NCBI GenBank assembly: GCA_902766525.1
Contig: CACXDX010000015.1
Location: forward strand, 1-14,978
Reading direction: 5' to 3'
DNA length: 14,978 nucleotides
Source: an uncultured Bacillota bacterium
Lineage (GTDB): Bacteria > Bacillota > Dehalobacteriia > UBA7702
A program made the translations under genes and the position numbers. A model generated the notes under the pieces. The model saw only the letters and a list, made by a program, of their open reading frames with translations, did no database searches and was not told the DNA's origin. This document shows, one piece after another, positions 1 to 5,507 of this stretch. The first letter of the stretch is position 1. Each line of letters starts with the position of its first letter.

Positions 1-606
1 TCTCACCGTCCAGTGATGATCGGTATAATAGAAGGGATAGCTCCTTGAATCATCGTAATAGTGCAGCGATTCCGCAAAATCCAAATAGGGGATATCCTCT
101 TTGGCCAGGGTTTTGATCAAAGCATTGTAATTGTCTTTGAAGGAGTTTTCCGCGTTGGCCGGTTCCTCTTCCAGCAGCTGCTTTGCCGGAGCCGCGCAAT
201 AGAGGAATTTCCCGCCGTTGGCTTCCGTCACTCTCTCCAGTTCACCGATGTTGGTCACGATTTGGTCGATATCGGATTGCGGGATCTTCTTCGAAGGCGC
301 GGTGAGGCTGCCCCGCTCCGACTTGACGACCGTGAGATCATCCTTCTCGATCAATCTCGTACCCAGCAGATTTTCTTTGACGGAATTGATATCCATCATC
401 GCATCGTGATATTTTAATTCCTCCGTAGAAACGTCTTCCACATTGTCTTTGAAAGCAAGGATGCTTTGGCGGTTTCCCCGCTCCAATTCGGTCATCATAT
501 CCGCTGCCTTCAGCCTCAGCTGTTCAAAGCAATTGCCCCAAACACCAACGAGAATAAATACGATCGCGAAGGTGAACAGCAGAATATTCGGATTGAATTT
601 TTTCAT
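1..606 (-). CDS. DHHW-motif O-acyltransferase partner protein, partial (3' end outside window)
   Basis: This is the first 202 codons of a gene that continues past the left edge. Residues about 8-25 form an N-terminal membrane anchor, followed by a helical, charged stretch and then an extracellular domain. The visible part ends in YTDHHWTVR, the Asp-His-His-Trp signature of the DHHW/AlgX/AlgJ-like family. These are SGNH-hydrolase-related proteins that work with MBOAT proteins to move acyl (usually acetyl) groups onto exported polysaccharides. The start at 606 is chosen because GAGGGGG (620-614) sits 7 bases upstream; an ATG at 612 is too close to that site. The gene begins 12 bases after the MBOAT stop and shares its transcript. 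The SGNH nucleophile motif and the end of the gene are not visible, so activity cannot be judged. The acylated polymer is unknown. Confidence 0.8.
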   Translation of the reverse strand, partial: MKKFNPNILLFTFAIVFILVGVWGNCFEQLRLKAADMMTELERGNRQSILAFKDNVEDVSTEELKYHDAMMDINSVKENLLGTRLIEKDDLTVVKSERGSLTAPSKKIPQSDIDQIVTNIGELERVTEANGGKFLYCAAPAKQLLEEEPANAENSFKDNYNALIKTLAKEDIPYLDFAESLHYYDDSRSYPFYYTDHHWTVR

Positions 607-618
607 TGCCATTCCCCC

Positions 619-2037
619 TCAGAAATTGAAATAGATAAACGGATTGTATGAGTTGCTGACAAGACTTGCCACGGAAAGGACGAACAAAACGATCAGACCC
701 GCCGCCTTCAGGAAGCCGACCACATCACTGCCGTTCGTTTTCTCGGATAAAATCCTGAATAACGGCGTAGACAGCACAACACCGATGACAAGCAAGATCA
801 AATCCTGAGTCAGCCAGCCCGTAAACATGCCGTCCGCAAAAGCGTTGCCCGCCAAGCCGAACATGGAACGAAGATAAATAAGGGCGTCGCCGATGGATTC
901 CGATCTGAAAACCACCCAGCCGAGTACAACGAAAAAGATCGTATACAGCCATTGGAAAACATTCAGCACTTTGCCGCTTTTCTTATGAATCTTCGTGAAT
1001 TTTTCAATGACCAGCAGCACGAAATAGAGCAAACCCCAAATAATAAACGTGAAATTCGCACCGTGCCACAAGCCCGTAAGCGACCACACAACAAGCAGAT
1101 TAAAGATATTCCGCATCTTCCCGCAGCGGCTGCCGCCGAGAGGAAAATACAAATAATCACGGAACCATGTCCCCAGTGATATGTGCCAGCGATGCCAAAA
1201 CTCTGTGATGGATCTGGAAATATAGGGATAATTGAAGTTTTCGAGGAAATGAAAACCGAACATTCTGCCGAGACCGATGGCCATATCACTATAGCCGCTG
1301 AAATCAAAGAAGATCTGCAGCGTATAACCGAGCGCGCCGAGCCAGCCGAACATCACGGAAATGCTGTCACCCCCGGCAACGGCGTTGAAGGCCTGATCGG
1401 CAAGGACGGCAAAGCTGTTCGCCAGCAATACTTTCTTCGCTAAACCGACGACAAATCGGGCGAATCCGTTGAAGAAATCATCCAACGTCTCTTTGCGGTT
1501 TTTGATCTCATCGGCAATGGTTTCATAACGTACGATCGGCCCCGCGATCAGCTGCGGAAAGAAAGAGATGTATAAACCGACATAGAGGATATTGGTCTGC
1601 ACCGCGCCCTTTTGACGATAAACGTCGAGCACATAGGACATCGCCTGAAAGGTAAAAAAGGAGATCCCGATCGGCAGAGCGATCTCGGGAACGGATAAAT
1701 GACCTCCCGCCAAACCGTTGATGATATTCCCCGTGAAAGTCAGATATTTGAACACAAACAGCAGGCCCAGGTTGAATGATACGTCCAGGGCGATGATCAG
1801 ATGGCTGAGGCTCTTGTCTTCACGCTTTTTGCTGATGACCAAACCGAAAAACCAATTGACGATGATGGAAGCGATCATCACCAGAACGATCTTCGGCTCA
1901 CCCCACGCATAGAAAAACAAACTCGCGAAGAGCAGAAAGATATTCTGCAGCAAGCGGCTTTTCCGGAAAACAACAAAATTGAAGAAAAGTACCGTCGGCA
2001 GGAATAAATATATAAATGTTGTGCTTGAAAAAAGCAT
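619..2037 (-). CDS. MBOAT family O-acyltransferase (AlgI/DltB-like)
   Basis: A 472-residue polytopic membrane protein of normal AlgI length. It probably transfers an acyl group across the membrane to a cell-surface polysaccharide. Family motifs visible: PIGISFFTFQ (residues 122-131), PQLIAGPIVR (161-170), DFSGYSDMAIGLGRMFGF (245-262), EFWHRWHISLGTWFRDYLYFPLGGSR (279-304) and GLWHGANFTFIIWG (322-335). His325 in the last motif is the conserved MBOAT active-site histidine. Hydrophobic segments run from residue 7 to the C terminus. The ATG at 2037 has GGAG (2048-2045) 7 bases upstream. The partner DHHW gene follows after 12 bases, an arrangement typical of alginate or cell-wall O-acetylation pairs. 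The substrate cannot be told from sequence. Confidence 0.93.
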   Translation of the reverse strand: MLFSSTTFIYLFLPTVLFFNFVVFRKSRLLQNIFLLFASLFFYAWGEPKIVLVMIASIIVNWFFGLVISKKREDKSLSHLIIALDVSFNLGLLFVFKYLTFTGNIINGLAGGHLSVPEIALPIGISFFTFQAMSYVLDVYRQKGAVQTNILYVGLYISFFPQLIAGPIVRYETIADEIKNRKETLDDFFNGFARFVVGLAKKVLLANSFAVLADQAFNAVAGGDSISVMFGWLGALGYTLQIFFDFSGYSDMAIGLGRMFGFHFLENFNYPYISRSITEFWHRWHISLGTWFRDYLYFPLGGSRCGKMRNIFNLLVVWSLTGLWHGANFTFIIWGLLYFVLLVIEKFTKIHKKSGKVLNVFQWLYTIFFVVLGWVVFRSESIGDALIYLRSMFGLAGNAFADGMFTGWLTQDLILLVIGVVLSTPLFRILSEKTNGSDVVGFLKAAGLIVLFVLSVASLVSNSYNPFIYFNF

Positions 2038-2076
2038 AGGATCACTCCGGCACGATAAGGCAGATTTGATAATGAA

Positions 2077-2105
2077 ATTATATCACAGCTTACATCCGAT
2101 TAAAA
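2077..2105 (-). promoter_or_regulatory. probable sigma-A promoter of the MBOAT-DHHW operon (extended -10)
   Basis: On the minus strand TATAAT (2082-2077) is preceded by TGA, giving an extended -10 (TGnTATAAT). The hexamer 17 bases upstream, TTTTAA, is a poor -35, which an extended -10 can tolerate. It lies 40 bases before the MBOAT start and downstream of the tRNA-Leu gene. Confidence 0.5.
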
Positions 2106-2110
2106 GCCAA

Positions 2111-2142
2111 ATCAAAAAGAAAAAAGAGCGCTCATAACTCTC
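2111..2142 (-). terminator. weak possible terminator after tRNA-Leu
   Basis: About 22 bases after the tRNA CCA end, the minus strand has a short imperfect hairpin (AGAG/CTCT arms around GAGCG) followed by a T-rich tract, CTTTTTTCTTTTTGATTT. The T tract is convincing but the stem is weak. Read-through into the MBOAT gene remains possible. Confidence 0.35.
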
Positions 2143-2163
2143 CGCCGTTACGAACACTCCTTT

Positions 2164-2246
2164 TGGTGCGGGCGACAGGACTTGAACCTGCACGGTTGCC
2201 CACCGGATCCTAAATCCGGCGCGTCTGCCAATTCCGCCACGCCCGC
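2164..2246 (-). tRNA. tRNA-Leu (anticodon UAG)
   Basis: A complete 83-base tRNA with encoded CCA. The acceptor arms GCGGGCG (5' end at 2246) and CGCCCGC pair perfectly, followed by A and CCA. The D-arm region GCGGAATTGGCAGACGC is typical of tRNA-Leu. The anticodon stem CCGGA/TCCGG holds the loop TTTAGGA with anticodon TAG, which reads CUN codons. A longer class II variable arm (around GGGCAACC) and the T arm with TTCAAGT follow. It is transcribed from its own promoter at 2260-2288. Confidence 0.97.
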
Positions 2247-2259
2247 GCACCGTGCTGTC

Positions 2260-2288
2260 ATTATAGCACACTCCCCCTCGGGATGCAA
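2260..2288 (-). promoter_or_regulatory. sigma-A promoter of tRNA-Leu
   Basis: Minus strand: TTGCAT (2288-2283), 17 bases, TATAAT (2265-2260). The -10 ends 13 bases before the mature tRNA 5' end, which implies a very short leader. A GC-rich stretch lies between the -10 and the tRNA, as might be expected for a growth-rate-responsive stable RNA promoter. Confidence 0.8.
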
Positions 2289-2322
2289 CAAAGCCGACAT
2301 ATTCCCCGTTTTTAAATCAGAT

Positions 2323-2351
2323 TTGGCTTTTTTTCTCAAACGTGATATCAT
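2323..2351 (+). promoter_or_regulatory. sigma-A promoter for the 216-residue hypothetical gene
   Basis: TTGGCT (2323-2328), 17 bases, TATCAT (2346-2351). The -10 matches consensus at five of six positions and the -35 at three, with ideal spacing. The promoter lies back to back with the tRNA-Leu promoter and about 25 bases before the chosen ATG. Confidence 0.6.
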
Positions 2352-2375
2352 ATAGGTCAAAGGAGAACTGTGATT

Positions 2376-3026
2376 ATGGCCTACGAAAAGCTCTTGAACG
2401 AGATCACCGCCGTGACGACGCTGAAATATTTTTGGCGCGGCTATCACGAAGGATACGTCAAATGGGAAAGCCCCGATTGGTTCAACAAAAAAGATGATAT
2501 CGGCATCGAAGTCAGTCAGGCACTGCTCCCCAGAGACGGCAAGGAAGAAAGCTTCCTCGAAACTTATCTCGGCCGCCCCAAAGAGGAGCTGCCCGAAGAA
2601 GCCTTTCTTTATTTCGGCTCCCGCCTCTATTTTTACAACAACCGCTTTTGGGCCCTGCTCGATGACGGCGAAAACGATAAAGATGTTGAGGAAAAGATCA
2701 TCACGCGCTTTCAAGCCAAGCTGAAAAAGCTCAACACCAACTATCGCCTCTGTGCCACCAATGCCCTTTATCTCTTCGCCCACGCGGAAATAAAAAGATC
2801 CGCCGCAAAGCGGATCGAATATCTCATGGCCGGCATCGCCGAAGAAGAGGCGCACCGTTTCGATATCGTCTTTTTGGATTGCGTCTCCGTGCTCTATCTG
2901 ATCGAAAGAAAGAAAAACGGTCTTTCCGCCGTTGCCATCCCGGAAAAAGCCCGCCGCTTCCTCACTGCGGAAGCCGAAAAGACCCGCGTCGATTTCGATG
3001 ATGCCATCGGCACGCCTTTCCTTTAA
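2376..3026 (+). CDS. hypothetical protein with possible PD-(D/E)XK nuclease-like N-terminal motif
   Basis: A 216-residue soluble protein that I do not recognise as a named family. It has no signal peptide or membrane segment. Residues about 28-50 read ESPDWFNKKDDIGIEVSQAL. A Pro-Asp pair followed about a dozen residues later by Ile-Glu-Val resembles the core of PD-(D/E)XK restriction-endonuclease-like folds, where the usual lysine is sometimes replaced. This is inference from a short motif. The rest is mixed alpha/beta and charged, ending VDFDDAIGTPFL. The ATG at 2376 (10 bases after AGGAG) is preferred over the in-frame GTG at 2370, which lies only 4 bases after it. The gene stands alone on the plus strand with its own promoter and converges on the small gene at 3122-3286. 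Confidence 0.8.
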   Translation: MAYEKLLNEITAVTTLKYFWRGYHEGYVKWESPDWFNKKDDIGIEVSQALLPRDGKEESFLETYLGRPKEELPEEAFLYFGSRLYFYNNRFWALLDDGENDKDVEEKIITRFQAKLKKLNTNYRLCATNALYLFAHAEIKRSAAKRIEYLMAGIAEEEAHRFDIVFLDCVSVLYLIERKKNGLSAVAIPEKARRFLTAEAEKTRVDFDDAIGTPFL

Positions 3027-3036
3027 AAAAACAAAC

Positions 3037-3070
3037 GGGAGCACATATCGAACGATATCTACATGCTCCC
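3037..3070 (-). terminator. intrinsic terminator for the small minus-strand gene
   Basis: Arms GGGAGCA (3037-3043) and TGCTCCC (3064-3070), with an inner ATATCG/CGATAT stem. On the minus strand the hairpin is followed by GTTTGTTTTTTT, a good U tract, so it should end the transcript of the 54-residue gene. On the plus strand it is not followed by T residues. Confidence 0.7.
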
Positions 3071-3086
3071 AAAATAGCTTATAAGG

Positions 3087-3118
3087 ATGCTCCGAAACGA
3101 TCGTTTCGGAGCATTTTC
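3087..3118 (+). terminator. perfect-palindrome hairpin, probable terminator of the plus-strand gene
   Basis: Positions 3087-3114 form a perfect 28-base palindrome (ATGCTCCGAAAC, GATC, GTTTCGGAGCAT) followed on the plus strand by TTTT. It lies 60 bases after the stop of the 216-residue gene. The U tract is short, so efficiency may be moderate. Its arms share the word TGCTCC/GGAGCA with the neighbouring hairpin at 3037-3070. Confidence 0.6.
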
Positions 3119-3121
3119 ATA

Positions 3122-3286
3122 TCAGTCTTCCCAGATATCCTCATCATCTTTTCCTTCCAGACGGAAGGGATGATTATCGGTATAGATGATCTCTTTGGTC
3201 TCCTTGGAAACATTTTCCACACCGAGACCGAGATCTTTCAGATTGCGCTTCATCAGATCGACATGTTTATCGTAATTATTGACCAT
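3122..3286 (-). CDS. small acidic hypothetical protein (54 aa)
   Basis: Read by eye: ATG at 3286, TGA at 3122, 54 residues, starting MVNNYDKHVDLMKRNLKD and ending KDDEDIWED. The protein is soluble, basic in the first third and strongly acidic at the end, with no signal peptide and no cysteine. I do not recognise a family. It is supported as a real gene by GGGAG 10 bases upstream of the ATG, a near-consensus sigma-A promoter at 3319-3347 and a terminator after the stop at 3037-3070, so it forms a complete single-gene transcription unit. The alternative is that it is a small regulatory RNA with a chance reading frame. The coherent frame and ribosome site favour a protein. Confidence 0.65.
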   Translation of the reverse strand: MVNNYDKHVDLMKRNLKDLGLGVENVSKETKEIIYTDNHPFRLEGKDDEDIWED

Positions 3287-3318
3287 TTCCGGATCACTCC
3301 CTATAAAACCTTTGTTTT

Positions 3319-3347
3319 ATTATATCTCACAAGACTCCCTCCGTCAA
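3319..3347 (-). promoter_or_regulatory. near-consensus sigma-A promoter of the 54-aa gene
   Basis: Minus strand TTGACG (3347-3342), 17 bases, TATAAT (3324-3319). This is eleven of twelve consensus bases with ideal spacing, one of the two best promoters in the window. The -10 lies about 33 bases upstream of the ATG at 3286. Confidence 0.8.
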
Positions 3348-3366
3348 ATCGTTTTTTTAAGCAAAT

Positions 3367-3446
3367 GGGGAAGGACAAATTAATTGCCCTGTTCCCGTCT
3401 GACCCAAAGTGGGGACAGACAGCGCAGCTGCCCTGTCCCCCTTTGG
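3367..3446. repeat. REP-like intergenic element with two inverted repeats
   Basis: Two adjacent imperfect palindromes. The first (3367-3396) runs from GGGGAAGG to CCTGTTCCC around AATTAATT. The second (3404-3446) pairs CCAAAGTGGGGACAG with CTGTCCCCCTTTGG around a GC-rich loop containing GCAGCTGC. The GGGGACAG/CTGTCCCC core with outer CCAAAG/CTTTGG resembles interspersed REP-type elements that I recall from Firmicutes genomes, some moved by RAYT/Y1 transposases. No transposase gene is in the window. The rest of this gene-free stretch (about 3447-3507) shows nothing I can identify. Confidence 0.55.
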
Positions 3447-3507
3447 CAGTTCTTTAGTACTTTAAACAGAGACAAACTTCTTTGCCGTCTGCTCCCGTTA
3501 ACGCAAT

Positions 3508-3539
3508 GACAGAAAAGAACGATCTCTTTTTTGAGATCG
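3508..3539 (-). terminator. intrinsic terminator ending the spoIIA operon
   Basis: Arms CGATCTC (3520-3526) and GAGATCG (3533-3539) pair perfectly around a six-base loop. On the minus strand they are followed by TTCTTTTCTG. It starts 6 bases after the stop of the SLOG gene and is the first clear terminator after the spoIIAA-spoIIAB-sigF genes, placing the SLOG gene inside the operon. Confidence 0.8.
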
Positions 3540-3544
3540 CCCCT

Positions 3545-4072
3545 TCAGAATAATCCTTCTTCTTTTGTTATCGTAAAATCATTGGGATCGATCAGCCAGA
3601 GCTTGCGCTTTTTCTTTCGCGCCATTCCCACGGTATGAGCGGTCCCGCCCCTTTTGCCGTCAAAAACGGCAATGACCAGATCCGCTTCTTGGATCATATA
3701 TTCGTTGCGTTTCAAAGCGCTGTAACGCGTCATTTTCCTGTCGAGGCATACCCTTCTGTCGGCTTGATCCAGCATCATATAATAAATGCCCCGCTCAAAA
3801 TCATCCCAACCGTTGGTCTGATCCATCGCCGGCAGCGCGGCTTCCAGCTCGATCTCCCAACCGTCCCGCCGCAAAGCGATGACGATTTCCGCCGCCATCA
3901 GGTCAATGCCCTGAGCGAAACCGGAAATAAAATAGTCATAGCCGGCCTCCGCGGCTTCGCGAACGGCTTCCGTCAGCAGGCGATAGAGCTTTTGGTATTC
4001 TTCACTTTGTTCATCTTTTAAATACGGCAGTTTACTCGGCCGATAGCCGGTAAAACAACACTTCTTGCTCAT
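3545..4072 (-). CDS. SLOG family protein (DUF1273/YpsA-like), last gene of the spoIIA operon
   Basis: A 175-residue protein with a single Rossmann-like SLOG domain, a superfamily that includes DprA and YpsA and binds nucleotides or nucleic acids. Motifs: CCFTGYRPSKL (residues 5-15), DYFISGFAQGIDLMAAE (46-62, the glycine-rich binding loop) and ADLVIAVFDGKRGGTAHTV (130-148). The B. subtilis relative YpsA has been linked to cell division and stress, but no biochemical function is established for this subfamily. The ATG at 4072 lies one base beyond the sigF stop (TGA at 4076-4074), and GGGGA in the sigF 3' end can serve as ribosome site, so translation is probably coupled. In Bacillus a spoVA operon usually follows spoIIA, so the position is unusual. 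A role in forespore development is inference. Confidence 0.85.
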   Translation of the reverse strand: MSKKCCFTGYRPSKLPYLKDEQSEEYQKLYRLLTEAVREAAEAGYDYFISGFAQGIDLMAAEIVIALRRDGWEIELEAALPAMDQTNGWDDFERGIYYMMLDQADRRVCLDRKMTRYSALKRNEYMIQEADLVIAVFDGKRGGTAHTVGMARKKKRKLWLIDPNDFTITKEEGLF

Positions 4073-4073
4073 A

Positions 4074-4682
4074 TCACAGCCATCCCCGCATTTTCGCGAG
4101 GATCTCCTTTTCTTTTCTGCTGATCCGCGTCTGGCTGAGGTTCATTTTCGCCCCGGTCTCACTTTGGCTCAAGCGGCGGACGTAACGCATATACAGTAAG
4201 CGCCTTTCGTCCTCCGCCAATTTTCCGACCAGACTGTTGATCGTCAGGCGGTCTTCCAGCTTCTGCCACAACAGGTTTTCCGCGTTGTCTTCTTTCAGTG
4301 CGAGTTCGGAAAATTCCGTTATTTCTTCCAGCGACAGCCGCCGCACTTTTTCACCGCGGCAGAACGCCGCTTTTTTCTGGCCGCGCATCAGAGCGGCCGC
4401 ATGCAAAACTTCCCCCTTGATAAAGGGAAAAGCGTAAATCCCGAAAGGAACGCCCCGCCGCGGATCAAATCCTTCAGCCGCTTTCAGCAGACCGAGTCTG
4501 CCGCTTTGCAGCAGATCCTCCCGGTCTTCCGGCCCGACAAAGCGGGAAACAACGGCACACACCAAACCTTCATTCAACAAAACCAGTTCACCCAGAGCGG
4601 CTTCATCCTTGACTTTGATGCCCCGCCACAGCTTTTCCTTTTCCTCCGGCGGAAGATCTCTGTAATTGACCGCTTCCTTCAT
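4074..4682 (-). CDS. sigF: RNA polymerase sporulation sigma factor SigF, compact form
   Basis: The third gene of the spoIIAA-spoIIAB-sigF set; it encodes the first forespore-specific sigma factor. Region 2 spans residues about 20-92, with ENGL-like NEGLVCAVVSRF, DREDLLQSGRLGLLKAAEGFDPRRG and FGIYAFPFIKGEV. Region 4 spans about 145-200, with a helix-turn-helix at LSQSETGAKMNLSQTRISRKEKEIL. Only about 50 residues separate regions 2 and 4, against roughly 100 in B. subtilis SigF (255 aa, from memory). Region 3 seems to be missing, and region 2.4 diverges (LHAAALMRGQKK instead of an IRDDG-type sequence). The ATG at 4682 overlaps the spoIIAB stop as ATGA and gives 202 residues; an in-frame GTG at 4703 would add seven. 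There is no strong Shine-Dalgarno, so it is probably translated by coupling. Function is assigned from operon position and conserved regions 2 and 4. Confidence 0.9.
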   Translation of the reverse strand: MKEAVNYRDLPPEEKEKLWRGIKVKDEAALGELVLLNEGLVCAVVSRFVGPEDREDLLQSGRLGLLKAAEGFDPRRGVPFGIYAFPFIKGEVLHAAALMRGQKKAAFCRGEKVRRLSLEEITEFSELALKEDNAENLLWQKLEDRLTINSLVGKLAEDERRLLYMRYVRRLSQSETGAKMNLSQTRISRKEKEILAKMRGWL

Positions 4683-5107
4683 TCGCCGCGCCGCCGTTTG
4701 CACATACGCACCGAGGTACCTTCACCGGGTGCGGATCGGATATCGAGAGCGTCCGTAAAGGACTGGATAAAAACAAAGCCCAGCCCCAAATGGTCTTCCG
4801 CCGCGGAATAGGCCGGAATCAGCGCTTGTTCCACGTCACTGATGCCGATACCGTCATCATCAACAACCATTTCAAGCTCATTTTCAAAAGCGGATAATGT
4901 CAGGGTCACGATGCGAGTTTCATCGCCGCCGTAACCATGGATCATTGCGTTGGAAACGCTTTCGGAAACAGCAACCTTGATTTCTTCGATATCCGTCAGG
5001 GAGAATCCCATTTCCGCAGAGAATGCGGCAGCGGCAAGCCTGGCTGCGGCGAGATTGCAGTCTTTGGCGTAAAACTCCAAACGGAGGTAATTCTTCCCCT
5101 TAGCCAA
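4679..5107 (-). CDS. spoIIAB: anti-sigma F factor and serine kinase SpoIIAB
   Basis: A 142-residue GHKL-fold kinase (family length about 146). It holds sigma-F inactive and phosphorylates SpoIIAA. The N box EIKVAVSESVSNAMIHGYGG lies at residues 41-60, with a Glu and the Mg-binding Asn. The G1 box is DDDGIGISD and the G2 region is HLGLGFVFIQSF, followed by a C-terminal PGEGTSVRM. The segment between them, PAYSAAEDHLGLG, is about two residues shorter than the B. subtilis ATP lid as I recall it and lacks its arginine. The start is TTG at 5107, overlapping the spoIIAA stop by 8 bases, with GGAGG 7 bases upstream. No ATG occurs near the start. The last bases overlap the sigF ATG. Confidence 0.93.
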   Translation of the reverse strand: MAKGKNYLRLEFYAKDCNLAAARLAAAAFSAEMGFSLTDIEEIKVAVSESVSNAMIHGYGGDETRIVTLTLSAFENELEMVVDDDGIGISDVEQALIPAYSAAEDHLGLGFVFIQSFTDALDIRSAPGEGTSVRMCKRRRGE

Positions 5108-5423
5108 GTTTCTCCCTCCCTTTGCGACGCAGGTTCAACAGCTCATCGAGACCGGCCATCTCAAAGAGTTTGGCTGCCGGGGGAGATGCGTTGATCACAC
5201 TGACTTTGCCGCCGTAGGGCGCTGTCTGCTTATAAATATAAAGGATCAGGCCGAGACCGCTGCTGTCAATAAAAGAAGTCTTGCTCAAATCGAAACAAAC
5301 GTGGGTCACACGATGATCTTTCAGATCTTCCTCCAGCAAGGCCTTGAGTTCGGGACAGATGTGCAGGTCAAAATCACCGTCCGTCATGACGGTGATGCGT
5401 CGATCCGTTTTTTCTATTTTCAT
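5100..5423 (-). CDS. spoIIAA: anti-sigma F factor antagonist SpoIIAA
   Basis: A 107-residue STAS-domain protein. Unphosphorylated SpoIIAA binds SpoIIAB and frees sigma-F; SpoIIAB phosphorylates it on a serine. The phospho-site motif is SFIDSSGLGLIL, with Asp53-Ser54 equivalent to Asp57-Ser58 of B. subtilis. The N-terminal segment is MTDGDFDLHICPELK, where the family usually has GELDHHTA. The ATG at 5423 is chosen because a full AAGGAGG lies 8 bases upstream; longer upstream reading lacks family similarity and any ribosome site. That Shine-Dalgarno lies inside a strong predicted hairpin (5427-5468). spoIIAB overlaps the 3' end. Confidence 0.95.
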   Translation of the reverse strand: MKIEKTDRRITVMTDGDFDLHICPELKALLEEDLKDHRVTHVCFDLSKTSFIDSSGLGLILYIYKQTAPYGGKVSVINASPPAAKLFEMAGLDELLNLRRKGREKLG

Positions 5424-5426
5424 AAA

Positions 5427-5468
5427 AGACGCCTCCTTTTCCCCGCAATTTTCGTGAAAGGGGCGTCT
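5427..5468 (-). promoter_or_regulatory. leader hairpin that buries the spoIIAA Shine-Dalgarno
   Basis: On the minus strand AGACGCC (5468-5462) plus CCTTT (5461-5457) pairs with AAAGG (5439-5435) plus GGCGTCT (5433-5427). This makes a 12-base-pair stem with one bulged A and a loop of about 17 bases. The 3' arm contains the whole AAGGAGG ribosome site, and TTTT plus the ATG follow directly. It may control spoIIAA translation, or it may be a weak terminator cutting read-through from dacF (the T run is only four bases). Confidence 0.6.
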
Positions 5469-5507
5469 CTTTCCTGCCGTGAAACGGCTGATATAATGTC
5501 GGATCAA

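Noticed and set aside
2148..3044. A 298-residue open frame on the minus strand opposite the 216-residue gene
   Set aside because: It runs through the whole tRNA-Leu gene and both back-to-back promoters, which a real coding sequence would not do.
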